Positions 34,854 through 43,987 are shown, counted from the stretch's first letter. The stretch is DNA of 64,000 bases from Ostreiculturibacter nitratireducens (GCF_032670585.1 NZ_JAVQHL010000002.1:682001-746000), one strand, 5' to 3'. Program-made: numbers and translations. Notes: generated by a model not told the origin, from the sequence alone.

Positions 34854-36299
34854 ATGAGACGCCTTCGCAACGTCAAGATCGTGGCCACACTGGGCCCGTC
34901 TTCCAGCGATTATGAAACCATCCGCGCGCTCTTCGAAGCGGGCGCTGACGTGTTCCGCCTGAACATGAGCCACGGCAGCCACGAAGATCAGAAGGCGCGG
35001 TACGACATCATCCGCCAGATCGAGGCTGACACCGGCCGGCCGATCGGCATCCTCGCCGACCTCCAGGGGCCCAAGCTCCGCGTCGGCACCTTCGCCGCCG
35101 GCGCCGCCGATCTGGAAGAGGGGCAGCATTTCCGCTTCGACCTCGACCCGACACCGGGCGAAAGCCACCGCGTCTGCCTGCCGCACAAGGAGATCTTCGA
35201 CGCGCTGGAGCCCGGTTCGCGGCTCTTCGTCAACGACGGCAAGATCCGGATGCGGGTCGAAAGTTGCGGCGACGATTTCGCCGATTGCGTCGTGACCACG
35301 GGCGGGACGATCTCGAACCGGAAGGGCGTGAACGTGCCGGACGTCGTCCTGCCGCTCGCCGCGCTGTCGGACAAGGACAAGGACGACCTGGAATTCGCCT
35401 GCGGGCTTGGCGTGGACTGGCTCGCGCTGTCCTTCGTGCAGCGGCCCGCGGACGTGATCGAGGCCCGCACGCTGGCCAGGGGGCGCGCCGCGATCCTGTC
35501 GAAGATCGAGAAGCCGGCAGCGGTCAAGGCGTTCGCCGACATCCTGAAGGTTTCCGACGGGATAATGGTCGCGCGGGGCGACCTCGGCGTCGAGCTTCCC
35601 GTCCACTCCGTCCCGCCGATCCAGAAGCGCCTCGTGCGCGCCTGCCGATCGGCCGCGAAGCCGGTGATCGTTGCGACCCAGATGCTGGAAAGCATGATCG
35701 AAAGCCCGATGCCGACGCGCGCCGAGGTTTCCGACGTCGCGACCGCGATCTACGAGGGTGCGGACGCGGTGATGCTTTCGGCCGAATCCGCTGCCGGCCA
35801 GTATCCGGTCGATGCCGTGGCGACGATGGACGCCGTGGCCCGCTCGGTCGAAAGCGACCCGACCTACCGCGAGGTGATCGAGGCGAGCCGCAAGGTCGAA
35901 CGCGAAAGCGTCGCCGACGCGATCGTCTCCGCCGCGCGTGAGATCGCCGAGACGACGGACATCAACGCGATCTGCTGTTTCACCCAGTCCGGCACGACCG
36001 TGAGCCTCGTCGCCCGCGAACGCCCGCGCGTGCCGATAATCGCGCTGACGCCGCTGACCTGGGTGCTGCGCCGGCTCTGCCTGACCTGGGGCGTCCACTG
36101 CGTGAAGACGGAGGAGATCGAGCGCTTCAAGGGCGCGGTCGTGTCGGCCGCGCGCGCGGCGCGGGAATTCGGCTTCGCGGACGAGACGAGCCAGATCGTC
36201 GTGACCGCGGGCGTGCCGTTCAACGTCACCGGCACGACCAACATCGTGCGGGTGGCGCCCTGCGACGAGAGGTTGATTTTCCGCACCGATCCCGAATAA
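34854..36299 (+). CDS. pyk: pyruvate kinase
   Basis: Pyruvate kinase, 481 residues, makes pyruvate and ATP from phosphoenolpyruvate. MRRLRNVKIVATLGPSSSDY is the usual start; RLNMSHGSHEDQ, GILADLQGPKLRVG, ILSKIEKPAAVKAF (catalytic Lys) and IMVARGDLGVELP (metal binding) are clear. ATG 34854 is the first typical start. A -10-like TATAGG (34802-34807) lies 47 bp upstream. It is followed 27 bp later by a small membrane protein gene in the same direction. Confidence 0.96.
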   Translation: MRRLRNVKIVATLGPSSSDYETIRALFEAGADVFRLNMSHGSHEDQKARYDIIRQIEADTGRPIGILADLQGPKLRVGTFAAGAADLEEGQHFRFDLDPTPGESHRVCLPHKEIFDALEPGSRLFVNDGKIRMRVESCGDDFADCVVTTGGTISNRKGVNVPDVVLPLAALSDKDKDDLEFACGLGVDWLALSFVQRPADVIEARTLARGRAAILSKIEKPAAVKAFADILKVSDGIMVARGDLGVELPVHSVPPIQKRLVRACRSAAKPVIVATQMLESMIESPMPTRAEVSDVATAIYEGADAVMLSAESAAGQYPVDAVATMDAVARSVESDPTYREVIEASRKVERESVADAIVSAAREIAETTDINAICCFTQSGTTVSLVARERPRVPIIALTPLTWVLRRLCLTWGVHCVKTEEIERFKGAVVSAARAAREFGFADETSQIVVTAGVPFNVTGTTNIVRVAPCDERLIFRTDPE

Positions 36300-36326
36300 T
36301 CGGGTCTCCCCGGTTGGAGCCATCTC

Positions 36327-36551
36327 ATGGACAGCGACCTGGTACTCGTCATCGGAGTCGTTGCCGTCTTCCTGGCGATTCCGTCCCTGATCGCCGCCTT
36401 TTCGGAAAGCCGGCCACCGAGAATGGCGATCACGCTGTTCCTGGTGGGCGGCGCGATGATACTGATCGCGGCGGCGATGCGGCCGAGCGGCTACCGCCCG
36501 GATGAGGTGCCGGGGGCCTTCGTCCGGGTGATCGGGCGGATCGTGAACTGA
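36327..36551 (+). CDS. small membrane protein, hypothetical
   Basis: A 74-residue protein with two membrane helices (DLVLVIGVVAVFLAIPSLIA and AITLFLVGGAMILIAAAM) and a short C-terminal soluble tail. The GGAG sits 9 bases before ATG 36327. Unknown family and function; position after pyk suggests cotranscription. Confidence 0.7.
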   Translation: MDSDLVLVIGVVAVFLAIPSLIAAFSESRPPRMAITLFLVGGAMILIAAAMRPSGYRPDEVPGAFVRVIGRIVN

Positions 36552-36560
36552 GCCCACCAC

Positions 36561-36589
36561 TTGCCAACAGGCGCGCGCCCGGCTATAGG
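36561..36589 (+). promoter_or_regulatory. predicted sigma70 promoter of rpmI-rplT
   Basis: TTGCCA at 36561-36566 and TATAGG at 36584-36589, exactly 17 bp apart. An 8-bp stem GCGCGCCC/GGGCGCGC (36573-36595, loop GGCTATA) overlaps the -10 region. It stands about 78 bp upstream of rpmI. Confidence 0.6.
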
Positions 36590-36666
36590 GCGCGCTCATT
36601 CCCCGCGCGGCCGGCCATAGTGGCATGCCGAGTCGCGCGTCAACGATCTCGCAAGAGGAGACCGAA

Positions 36667-36867
36667 ATGCCCAAGATGAAGACCAAATCGGCCGCGAAGA
36701 AGCGGTTCAAGATGACGGCCTCGGGCCGCGTCAAGGCTGGTGTCGCCGGCAAGCGTCACGGCATGATCAAGCGTTCGACGGACTTCGTCCGCAAGGCGAC
36801 GGGCACGATGCTGCTCTCCGACCAGGACGCCAAGATCGTCAAGAAATACATGCCGTACGACCGCTGA
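36667..36867 (+). CDS. rpmI: 50S ribosomal protein L35
   Basis: L35, 66 residues, basic: starts MPKMKTKSAAKKRFKMTASG and includes GKRHGMIKRSTDFVRK. The family length and order are standard. AGAGGAGACCG is the Shine-Dalgarno region. It forms an operon with rplT, 12 bp downstream; infC, often next to them, is absent here. Confidence 0.97.
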   Translation: MPKMKTKSAAKKRFKMTASGRVKAGVAGKRHGMIKRSTDFVRKATGTMLLSDQDAKIVKKYMPYDR

Positions 36868-36879
36868 GGAGTCTGGACA

Positions 36880-37242
36880 ATGGCACGCGTTAAATCCGGC
36901 AAGGTCACCCACGCCCGTCACCGCAAGGTCGTGAAGGCCGCGAAAGGCTACTACAGCGCCCGTTCGCGCAACTTCCGCACCGCTACTCAGGCCGTAGACA
37001 AGGCGAACCAGTACGCCACCCGCGACCGCAAGACCCGCAAGCGCAATTTCCGCGCGCTGTGGATCCAGCGTATCAACGCGGCCGTGCGCGAGATCGATGC
37101 CTCGCTCACCTATTCCCGCTTCGTGAACGCCCTTTCGAAGGCCGGGATCGAGGTGGACCGCAAGGTTCTCGCCGACCTCGCCGTTCACGAACCGGCTGCC
37201 TTCGGCGCCATCGTCGAGAAAGCGAAGGCCGCGCTCGCGTAA
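36880..37242 (+). CDS. rplT: 50S ribosomal protein L20
   Basis: L20, 120 residues, one of the primary 23S rRNA-binding proteins; in many bacteria it also represses its operon. Conserved: VKSGKVTHARHRKVVKAAKG, YYSARSRNFRTATQAV, RDRKTRKRNFRALWIQRINA. Its end is followed by a good terminator at 37269-37303. ATG 36880 is preceded by GAGG. Confidence 0.97.
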   Translation: MARVKSGKVTHARHRKVVKAAKGYYSARSRNFRTATQAVDKANQYATRDRKTRKRNFRALWIQRINAAVREIDASLTYSRFVNALSKAGIEVDRKVLADLAVHEPAAFGAIVEKAKAALA

Positions 37243-37268
37243 CCTGCGGCGAGACGGACAGGAAATAG

Positions 37269-37304
37269 CCCCGCGAGTACCATGAAGGTGTTCGCGGGGT
37301 TTTC
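37269..37304 (+). terminator. rho-independent terminator of rpmI-rplT
   Basis: CCCCGCGA (37269-37276) pairs with TCGCGGGG (37292-37299), loop of 15 bases, followed by TTTTCGTTT. Located 27 bp after the rplT stop. Confidence 0.8.
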
Positions 37305-37332
37305 GTTTCAGCCCACCGTTTGGGAGTCCGGA

Positions 37333-37617
37333 ATGCCCGAGATCTTTCTCCATCTATTCGCCGACCTGCGTGCCGAAGCCGTCGGCCTGATCGGCGGGGC
37401 GATCTTCCTAGGCTCCTGGATGCTCCAGGCATGGGAATCGCGGTTGCACGGAACACCGGTCGTCTCGGGCAGGTTCTTTGCGCTCAGAGCTGTCGCTTGC
37501 GCCCTCCTGACCTATGAGGGCTACCGCACCGGCTCTCTCTCCGTCGTCGTCGTCATGCTCTCGACGATGGTGCTGATGCTCTACAATCTGCTGCTCCTGC
37601 GACGGGGCAGGCGCTGA
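37333..37617 (+). CDS. small membrane protein, LAB_N/CBU_0592-like
   Basis: A 94-residue protein with three membrane helices: LIGGAIFLGSWMLQAWESRL, FFALRAVACALLTYEGYR and LSVVVVMLSTMVLMLYNLLL. The pattern GxxxFxxxWxxQAxES is like the lipid-A-disaccharide synthase N-terminal family of small proteins. Start ATG 37333 is preferred to ATG 37282, which lies within the terminator stem. Role unknown. Confidence 0.72.
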   Translation: MPEIFLHLFADLRAEAVGLIGGAIFLGSWMLQAWESRLHGTPVVSGRFFALRAVACALLTYEGYRTGSLSVVVVMLSTMVLMLYNLLLLRRGRR

Positions 37618-37619
37618 AA

Positions 37620-38348
37620 TCAGGGTCCGAGCCGGTCAAGCGCGGTCTGGTCCCGCGCCAGAAGCGTGGTTGAATCCCTGTATGGCAGGCAGACCGCCAT
37701 CCCGTCGAGCCTGAGCGAAGCAAGGCCGGAGCGCGTGATCGCCTCGCGGTAGCGGCGGCGGTTCGTATCGTCCAGCAGGATGATCCCGCCATCTGCCAGG
37801 TGCTCGACGACCTCGGTCAGGCAGGCCTCGCGTGCGCGCCCGTCGATCACGATCAGGTCGAAGGGCCCGCCCGCATCCCGGATCGCAGCGACATAGCTGT
37901 CGAAACTCTGGCCCTCGAAACCTGGCTTGGAGGAGCCAATCCGCCCTCCGGATTCGCTTGGCACGTGAAGAAGCCGCACTGCCGGGTTATCCTGCATCTG
38001 CCGCCGCACGCGGGCGTGCCAGTCGGCATCGTGGTCGACCGAAACGACCTCGGCTCTGCGCCGTGCCAGCCAGACCGTACTGGCCCCGCTGCCATACTCG
38101 AAGACTCGTTTCCCCGCCCCCTCGGAGAGGAAGCGGTCGACCGCGTCGAGCGCGTCGAAGGTCCACCATGCCAGGTCGAGCCGGACCAGATCGTCCATGT
38201 CGTAGATGGCAAAGAGGGAGCGCAGCCAGAGCGCCCGCCGCGTGCCGCGCCGTTCGAGCCAGCCGAGGAACCCGAGGGGTCGCAGGACACCGCGCAGACC
38301 GCGCAGGACGGCGACATAGCTGCGCTGGGCGAGGGCGGCCACGCTCAT
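37620..38348 (-). CDS. class I SAM-dependent methyltransferase (Methyltransf_24 type)
   Basis: A 242-residue protein. KRVFEYGSGASTVWLARRRA is SAM motif I; VVSVDHDADWHA is the acidic loop; FDLIVIDGRAREACL and GIILLDDTNRRRYREAI complete the Rossmann-type fold, as in O-methyltransferases of sugar and lipid pathways. Substrate unknown. Its ATG overlaps the stop of the upstream GT2 gene by 4 bp, so both act likely on one glycan product. Confidence 0.82.
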   Translation of the reverse strand: MSVAALAQRSYVAVLRGLRGVLRPLGFLGWLERRGTRRALWLRSLFAIYDMDDLVRLDLAWWTFDALDAVDRFLSEGAGKRVFEYGSGASTVWLARRRAEVVSVDHDADWHARVRRQMQDNPAVRLLHVPSESGGRIGSSKPGFEGQSFDSYVAAIRDAGGPFDLIVIDGRAREACLTEVVEHLADGGIILLDDTNRRRYREAITRSGLASLRLDGMAVCLPYRDSTTLLARDQTALDRLGP

Positions 38349-39394
38349 TCGCCGGCTCCCGGCAGGCCGCGCCCTGCCGTCTCTGCCGTGACGTACTTGT
38401 CGCTCTCTTCGAGCCGGTTCGCGTGGATCAGTTCAGCGATAAGTCCGGTGCCCAGAAGCTGCATCCCCGTCACCACGAAAAGGATGCCGATGAGCAGGAG
38501 CGGACGGTTCCCGATCGGACCGAGACCGAGGAACCACAGGACCGTGAGATAAGTGATGAACAGGCCCCCGAGCAGCAAGAGGGGCAGCCCGATCATTGCA
38601 AAGAAATGCAGTGGCCGCGATTGGTACCGGGTGACAAGCATCACCGTCGCCAGGTCGAGGAATCCTTTCACCAATCGCCGTGTTCCGTATTTGGACTGGC
38701 CATGGCGACGCGGGTGATGAGTGACCGGAATCTCGCTGACGCGGAAGCCTGCCGCATGCAGAAGCGCCGGAGTGAACCGGTGCAGTTCGCCATACAGGTT
38801 CAGCCGCTCCGCCGCCCGCCGGGTGTAGGCCTTGAAGCCGCAATTGATGTCGTGGATGTCGATCCGGAAGACCCGCGCCGTCATCGCGTTGAAGACCTTC
38901 GAGGGCAGCGTCTTTCGAAGCGGGTCGTGCCGCATCCTCTTCCAGCCGCTGACCACGTCGAAGCCCGCCTCGATCGCTTCGACGAACCGTGGGATCTCCG
39001 CGGGGTCGTCCTGGAGGTCGGCGTCCATGGTCAGGATAACCTCGCCCCTTGCTTCCGCCAGCCCCGCCGAGATCGCGGCGGCCTTGCCGAAGTTGCGGGT
39101 AAAACGGATCGTCCGGGTCGTCTCGGGTGCGCGTTCCGAAAGACCGATCGCGATCTCTCCGCCACCGTCGAGGCTGCCGTCGTCCACGAGGATGATCTCG
39201 TACTGCAATCCCATCCCAGCCAGAACCTTGGCCAGCCGGCTCCAGAGCGTCTCGATCGTCTCCACCTCGTCCATGAATGGAACCACGACTGAGACCGAGT
39301 TCACCTTTCGGCGAGGGGCTGGCATGTCGGCCACAGTCGCGGCGGAAACCACTGCGCCGGGTGTCAGCGATTCCAGGTTTTTCCTATCCTTCAT
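38345..39394 (-). CDS. GT2 glycosyltransferase with C-terminal membrane helices (ArnC/DPM1-like)
   Basis: A 349-residue enzyme. The GT-A domain (about 30-270) has VSVVVPFMDEVETIETLWSR, VDDGSLDGGGEIA, FGKAAAISAGLAEARGEVI and MDADLQDDPAEIPRF (DxD motif); DINCGFKAYTRRAAERL is typical of dolichyl-/undecaprenyl-phosphate glycosyltransferases. Two C-terminal helices (LPLLLLGGLFITYLTVLWFL and PLLLIGILFVVTGMQLLGTG) anchor it. It should transfer a sugar to undecaprenyl phosphate. ATG 39394 is chosen; divergent from the GT39-like gene. Confidence 0.88.
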   Translation of the reverse strand: MKDRKNLESLTPGAVVSAATVADMPAPRRKVNSVSVVVPFMDEVETIETLWSRLAKVLAGMGLQYEIILVDDGSLDGGGEIAIGLSERAPETTRTIRFTRNFGKAAAISAGLAEARGEVILTMDADLQDDPAEIPRFVEAIEAGFDVVSGWKRMRHDPLRKTLPSKVFNAMTARVFRIDIHDINCGFKAYTRRAAERLNLYGELHRFTPALLHAAGFRVSEIPVTHHPRRHGQSKYGTRRLVKGFLDLATVMLVTRYQSRPLHFFAMIGLPLLLLGGLFITYLTVLWFLGLGPIGNRPLLLIGILFVVTGMQLLGTGLIAELIHANRLEESDKYVTAETAGRGLPGAGE

Positions 39395-39471
39395 CGCGTT
39401 GGCGGCCCCCGAGGTTGGTCGATTCAAATCCGGTACCCGACGGGTCCGTCGTCGCACAGGTTGTCCTACGC

Positions 39472-41061
39472 ATGTCCCTTCCGGAAACGGAGCACAAGTT
39501 AGCAACGCATGTCTCGGCAGGCCAGTGCGTTTGCGGCAGCCCGGCGCTATGGGCCGGGGTCGTGGTGTTCGGGACGCTGATCCTGGGTCTCTGGACGCTG
39601 TGGGAACCGCTCGGCCTCGACCAGGGCATCCACGCCACGATCGGTTTCGCGCTCGATCAGGGGCTTCTTCCCTACCGCGACGTCTACAACATCAAGCCGC
39701 CGATGACGACAGTGACGCACTGGCTTTCCCAGGCGCTCTTCGGCCATTCCTTCGTGGCGATCCGGTGCTTCGACCTTCTGGCCGTTCTCGCGACAGCATT
39801 TGGTGTCCGGGCAGTGTCCGGACGCCTTGGCCTGTCGCGGCCTGCTGCGGCTCTGGCCGGGCTGCTCTTTGCTTCCTTCTACTACGGACTGACCTTCTGG
39901 GAACACGCCCAGACCGACGGCTGGGCCGGTTTTCTCGTCGTCGCAGCGATCCTTGCCCTGCTCAGGGGCTGGGGTGAGGGCAGGGGCGGCTGGTTCTTCC
40001 TTGCCGGGGCGCTACTCGGCCTGGCGTTCGGCTTCAAGTATACGATTGCGGGGACTGGGCTCCTGATCTTCGCCCCGCTTCTCGCACGCGACCCCGCATA
40101 CCTTTTTTCCTGGCGCGGGTTCCTGTTCTTCGTCGCGGGCGGGATCGCTGCGCTCGCCGCCATCTTCAGCGCTATGGCCGCAGCCGGTATCCTTGCCGAT
40201 TTCCTGGAAATCCAGCGCTATATTCTCGGCTATATCACCATCGAGGGAGAATCTCTGCCGCTGCCGCACCTGAGAATCGTTCTGGCTCTGGCGCGGAACA
40301 CCCTCCCCTTCCTTCTTTTCTTAATCGGCCTCGTTACCTTGCCCTTCACAGGCCATGTCCGCCGCTTCGGTCTTGTTGTCCTGGCGATCTGGCTCGGGAC
40401 GTGCGCGCTGTCGGGCATAGCCCAGGGCAAGGGGTTCGAGTACCACTACCTCCCGATCCTGCCCCCAGCCGGCATCATCGCGGCATCCGGGCTCCGGGCG
40501 ATCCTGTCGAGGCTTCCCTCAGAGATCCGGACCCTGCGCTTCGTGCCGCTCCTCCTTGCCGCAGGTCTGGCTTTCTCGACCGAGGCGCCTCGGCGCAGCG
40601 TCGCGACCGTCTTCATGCTCGCCCGCGGCGAGGACCCGGTGCCGCGCTGGGAAAAGGACTTCCCGCTCGATCACTACAATTTCTCCGACATGAGACAGCT
40701 CAGCGCCACACTCGACGAATTGCGCGCGCCTGACGAGACGCTTTTCCTCTGGGGCTACGATACGGGCATCTACCTGCTGCAGCGGACTCCGCCCCGCCAT
40801 CGCTATCCCTATTCATGGCCGTTGGTCGTCAATTTCCATGACGGCCGCTACACGCAGGACCTTCTCGACCGTCTCCGTTCTTCGCCGCCCGACATCATCC
40901 TCGTCCAGAAGCAGGACGAGGTGCCCCTCGTGACCGGTCATCGCCTGGATTCTCGAGAGATGCTTGACGCATTTCCCGAACTGAAGTCCTTCCTGACCGG
41001 CCGCTACCGTCTGCTGCGCACGCTTTCGCGCTATGACATCTGGCGCCTGGACCAAGGCTGA
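39472..41061 (+). CDS. GT39/ArnT-like integral membrane glycosyltransferase
   Basis: A 529-residue protein with about ten membrane helices and a soluble C-terminal part (from about 370). The first periplasmic loop, EPLGLDQGIHATIGFALDQG with LLPYRDVYNIKPPM, has the acidic catalytic-type D of the PMT/ArnT family, which transfers sugars from polyprenyl phosphate donors to lipids or proteins. ATG 39472 gives a helix at about 27-47. Divergent from the GT2 that would make the donor. The acceptor is unknown. Confidence 0.8.
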   Translation: MSLPETEHKLATHVSAGQCVCGSPALWAGVVVFGTLILGLWTLWEPLGLDQGIHATIGFALDQGLLPYRDVYNIKPPMTTVTHWLSQALFGHSFVAIRCFDLLAVLATAFGVRAVSGRLGLSRPAAALAGLLFASFYYGLTFWEHAQTDGWAGFLVVAAILALLRGWGEGRGGWFFLAGALLGLAFGFKYTIAGTGLLIFAPLLARDPAYLFSWRGFLFFVAGGIAALAAIFSAMAAAGILADFLEIQRYILGYITIEGESLPLPHLRIVLALARNTLPFLLFLIGLVTLPFTGHVRRFGLVVLAIWLGTCALSGIAQGKGFEYHYLPILPPAGIIAASGLRAILSRLPSEIRTLRFVPLLLAAGLAFSTEAPRRSVATVFMLARGEDPVPRWEKDFPLDHYNFSDMRQLSATLDELRAPDETLFLWGYDTGIYLLQRTPPRHRYPYSWPLVVNFHDGRYTQDLLDRLRSSPPDIILVQKQDEVPLVTGHRLDSREMLDAFPELKSFLTGRYRLLRTLSRYDIWRLDQG

Positions 41062-41361
41062 TCCTGGCTGCGGGTTGCATTTGCCCCGCTCCCTCGCTAG
41101 CAGAGCGGCGTGGCAACTGGGGATCGGCGATGAACGACCTGAGGCGGACAGACCCCGACGCGGCCTCCATGTTCTCCAGCCAGGCAGCGCCGGAAACACC
41201 ACGCCGCGCCATGATCGCCTGAGCCGCGAAATGGACGTGAGCAGCATGCCGCCGCGCCCTCTGGTCTGGCGGCATCTTGCTGACAAGACGCCGGTGGCCA
41301 GCCGACTTCCCGGAAGGGGCAGCGCCTCGGCGCCCGGACACGCGCAGACGGGGCTCTTCCG
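41062..41361. other. 300-bp intergenic region before trkH
   Basis: Holds no secure gene. A promoter-like TTGCAT (41075-41080)-17 bp-TAGCAG (41098-41103) is present. A frame at 41231-41365 (44 residues, MDVSSMPPRPLVWRHLADKT start) ends in an ATGA overlap with trkH and may be a leader peptide, but lacks a Shine-Dalgarno and a known family. Confidence 0.35.
41075..41103 (+). promoter_or_regulatory. possible promoter of trkH
   Basis: TTGCAT and TAGCAG separated by 17 bp, 259 bp upstream of the trkH ATG. Match to consensus is moderate, and the long leader that follows has no other explanation. Confidence 0.3.
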
Positions 41362-42777
41362 ATGACCTTCGTCATATTCGCGAACGGCGTGGTGATCCTG
41401 TTCAATGCGGTCCTCATGGGGGTCGTCGCGCTCGTCTTCCCCGACACGGCATCGATCTTCGCCCTCTCCTCGGCTCTTGCCGCGACTTTGGGCGCGCTCC
41501 TGGCCATGTCGGCTTCCAGTTCCATGACGGGGCTGCACCGTATCCACACCTTCCTGCTGACCTCGACGGTCTGGCTCACCTCGGCGCTGATCGGGGCGCT
41601 GCCGCTCTATCTCTGGACCCTCTCCCCCGTCGACGCGATGTTCGAGGCGATGTCGGGCATCACCACCACCGGCTCGACTGTGATGGTGGGGCTTGACGCG
41701 ACGCCCCGCGGCATCCTCATGTGGCGGGCGATCCTGCAGGTCCTCGGCGGGGTCGGGTTCATCGTCACGGGCATGGCGCTCCTGCCCATGCTGCGCGTCG
41801 GGGGCATGCAGCTCTACCGGACCGAAAGCTCCGACCGCAGCGACAAGGAACTGCGCAGCGCGACCTTCATCGCGAGCGCCACGCTCGTCATATATCTCGC
41901 GCTCATCGGGCTCTGCGCCTTCGTCTACCTAATCGGGGGAATGGGTTTCTTCGACGCGCTCACACATGCGATGACGACGCTTTCGACGGGCGGCTATTCG
42001 AACTACGACGCTTCATTCGGCCATTTCGAAAGCCCATTCCTGCAATGGTCCGGGACCGCCTTCATGCTGATGGGCGCCTTGCCCTTCGCCTGGTACATCC
42101 GCGTCTACAACCGGGGCATCTACCGGAGCGAGCAGGTCGCCATGATGCTCTGGAGCCTCGGCTCGGTGATCGCGGCCCTGACGCTCTGGATGGTCGTTGC
42201 GAAGGGCATGGCCCCATTCGAGGCGCTGAGGCTCGTCGCGTTCAACGTGGTGTCCGTGGTCACGACCACCGGCTACGCGACGACCGACTACACGCAGTGG
42301 GGCAGCTTCGCGGTGATCGCCTTCTTCATCCTGACCGCGGCGGGGGGATGCACCGGTTCGACCGCCGGCGGGGCGAAAGCGATGCGCTGGATCATCTTCG
42401 CCCGTTCGGCCGTCGCGCGCATCCGCCAGATCCACAATCCGCACGGCGTCTTCCCGATCCGCTACGAGGGCCGCGTGGTCGAGGACGAGGCGCTGAACGG
42501 TGTCCTGTCGTTCTTCATCTTCTACTTCCTCACGGTCGCGGGGTTGGCCGTGGCCCTCGACCTCGCCGGGCTCGATTTCTCGACGGCGGTCAGTGGCGCG
42601 CTTGCGGCGGTCGCCAACGTTGGCCCCGGCGTGGGCGGCATCATCGGGCCTGCGGGCAACTTCGCCTCGCTCAACGATACGGCCAAGACGATCCTCGCCT
42701 TCGGCATGTACCTCGGCCGGCTGGAGATGATGACGGTCTTCGTCCTGTTATCACCGGCGTTCTGGCGCGAGGTCTGA
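41362..42777 (+). CDS. TrkH family potassium uptake protein
   Basis: A 471-residue membrane protein of the TrkH/KtrB superfamily, four M1-P-M2 repeats. Selectivity-loop segments are AMSGITTTGSTVM, AMTTLSTGGYSNYD, VVSVVTTTGYATTDY and AAVANVGPGVGG, each with the conserved glycine. It should pair with TrkA for K+ uptake; trkA is not nearby. Start ATG 41362 is used. Confidence 0.92.
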   Translation: MTFVIFANGVVILFNAVLMGVVALVFPDTASIFALSSALAATLGALLAMSASSSMTGLHRIHTFLLTSTVWLTSALIGALPLYLWTLSPVDAMFEAMSGITTTGSTVMVGLDATPRGILMWRAILQVLGGVGFIVTGMALLPMLRVGGMQLYRTESSDRSDKELRSATFIASATLVIYLALIGLCAFVYLIGGMGFFDALTHAMTTLSTGGYSNYDASFGHFESPFLQWSGTAFMLMGALPFAWYIRVYNRGIYRSEQVAMMLWSLGSVIAALTLWMVVAKGMAPFEALRLVAFNVVSVVTTTGYATTDYTQWGSFAVIAFFILTAAGGCTGSTAGGAKAMRWIIFARSAVARIRQIHNPHGVFPIRYEGRVVEDEALNGVLSFFIFYFLTVAGLAVALDLAGLDFSTAVSGALAAVANVGPGVGGIIGPAGNFASLNDTAKTILAFGMYLGRLEMMTVFVLLSPAFWREV

Positions 42778-42819
42778 CCTTCGGGCCGCAGCTTTTCCCG
42801 TTTTCTCGGGATGCGGAAC

Positions 42820-42848
42820 TTGTCGCTGGTTCCAAGCTGCGTTAGCTA
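42820..42848 (+). promoter_or_regulatory. predicted sigma70-type promoter of pheS
   Basis: TTGTCG (42820-42825)-17 bp-TAGCTA (42843-42848), 29 bp before the pheS ATG at 42878. The short leader leaves little room for a phe leader-peptide attenuator. Confidence 0.5.
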
Positions 42849-42877
42849 CGGCGGCGACCTGAAAAGAGGAACCGTTC

Positions 42878-43951
42878 ATGGACGATCTGCGCCAGAAATA
42901 CCTGAACGCGATTGCCGATGCGGCGGACGAGGGAAAGCTCGAAGAGATCCGCCTCGCCGCGATGGGCAAGCAGGGCGAGGTGGCGCTCAAGATGCGCGAG
43001 CTCGGCAAGATGACGCCGGAGGAGCGGCAGGTGGCCGGCCCCGCGCTGAACGCGCTGAAGGACGAGATCACCTCGGCGCTCGCCGCGAAGAAATCCGCGC
43101 TGGCCGACGCCGCGCTGGATGAGCGGCTGCGCGCCGAATGGCTCGACGTGACGCTTCCCGGGCGGCCGCGCCGCATGGGTACGTTGCACCCCGTCAGCCA
43201 GGTGACCGAGGAAGTCACCGCTATCTTCGCCGACATGGGCTTCGCCGTGGCCGAGGGCCCGCAGATCGAAAGCGACTGGTACAACTTCGACGCGCTGAAC
43301 ATTCCGCCGGAACACCCCGCCCGGCAGGAACACGACACCTTCTTCATGGCGCGCGAAGCCGGCGACAACCGCCCGCCGCACGTTCTGCGCACGCACACCT
43401 CGCCGGTGCAGATCCGCGCGATGCAACTGCACGGCGCGCCGATCCGCGTCATCGCGCCGGGCCGGGTCTACCGGATGGACATGGACCAGACGCATACGCC
43501 CATGTTCCACCAGGTAGAGGCCCTCGCGCTCGACCGCGACATCTCGATGGCGAACCTGAAATGGGTGCTGGAGGAATTCTGCCGCGCCTACTTCGAGGTG
43601 GACCAGGTGGAACTGCGTTTCCGCGCCTCCCACTTCCCCTTCACGGAACCCTCGGCCGAGGTCGATATCCGCTGCTCCTGGACCGGCGGGCAGCTGAAGA
43701 TCGGCGAAGGCGACGACTGGATGGAGATCCTGGGCTCCGGCATGGTCCACCCGAAGGTGCTCCAGGCCGCCGGCGTCGACCCGAACGAATGGCAGGGCTT
43801 TGCCTTCGGCATGGGAATCGACCGGATCGCGATGTTGAAATACGGCATACCCGACCTCCGCGCCTTCTTCGAAAGCGACCTCCGCTGGCTCCGCCACTAC
43901 GGCTTCGCCGCGCTCGACATGCCGACGGTGCATGGGGGATTGAGCAGGTAA
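42878..43951 (+). CDS. pheS: phenylalanyl-tRNA synthetase alpha subunit
   Basis: PheS, 357 residues, catalytic subunit of the alpha2beta2 enzyme. The N-terminal coiled coil (1-90) binds tRNA; catalytic class II motifs are GFAVAEGPQIESDWYNF, LRTHTSPVQIRAM (motif 2 region), FRASHFPFTEPSAEVD and GFAFGMGIDRIAMLKYGIPD (motif 3). AAAAGAGGA precedes ATG 42878. In the same direction as the GATase and pheT. Confidence 0.97.
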   Translation: MDDLRQKYLNAIADAADEGKLEEIRLAAMGKQGEVALKMRELGKMTPEERQVAGPALNALKDEITSALAAKKSALADAALDERLRAEWLDVTLPGRPRRMGTLHPVSQVTEEVTAIFADMGFAVAEGPQIESDWYNFDALNIPPEHPARQEHDTFFMAREAGDNRPPHVLRTHTSPVQIRAMQLHGAPIRVIAPGRVYRMDMDQTHTPMFHQVEALALDRDISMANLKWVLEEFCRAYFEVDQVELRFRASHFPFTEPSAEVDIRCSWTGGQLKIGEGDDWMEILGSGMVHPKVLQAAGVDPNEWQGFAFGMGIDRIAMLKYGIPDLRAFFESDLRWLRHYGFAALDMPTVHGGLSR

Positions 43952-43987
43952 TGCTTCCTTGCCCCAACCTCTGACCGGAACCCTCGG

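Noticed and set aside
39415..39435. tRNA T-arm-like TTCAAATCC before the GT39-like gene
   Set aside because: The flanking bases do not form the 5-bp T stem, and no acceptor or anticodon arm can be drawn.
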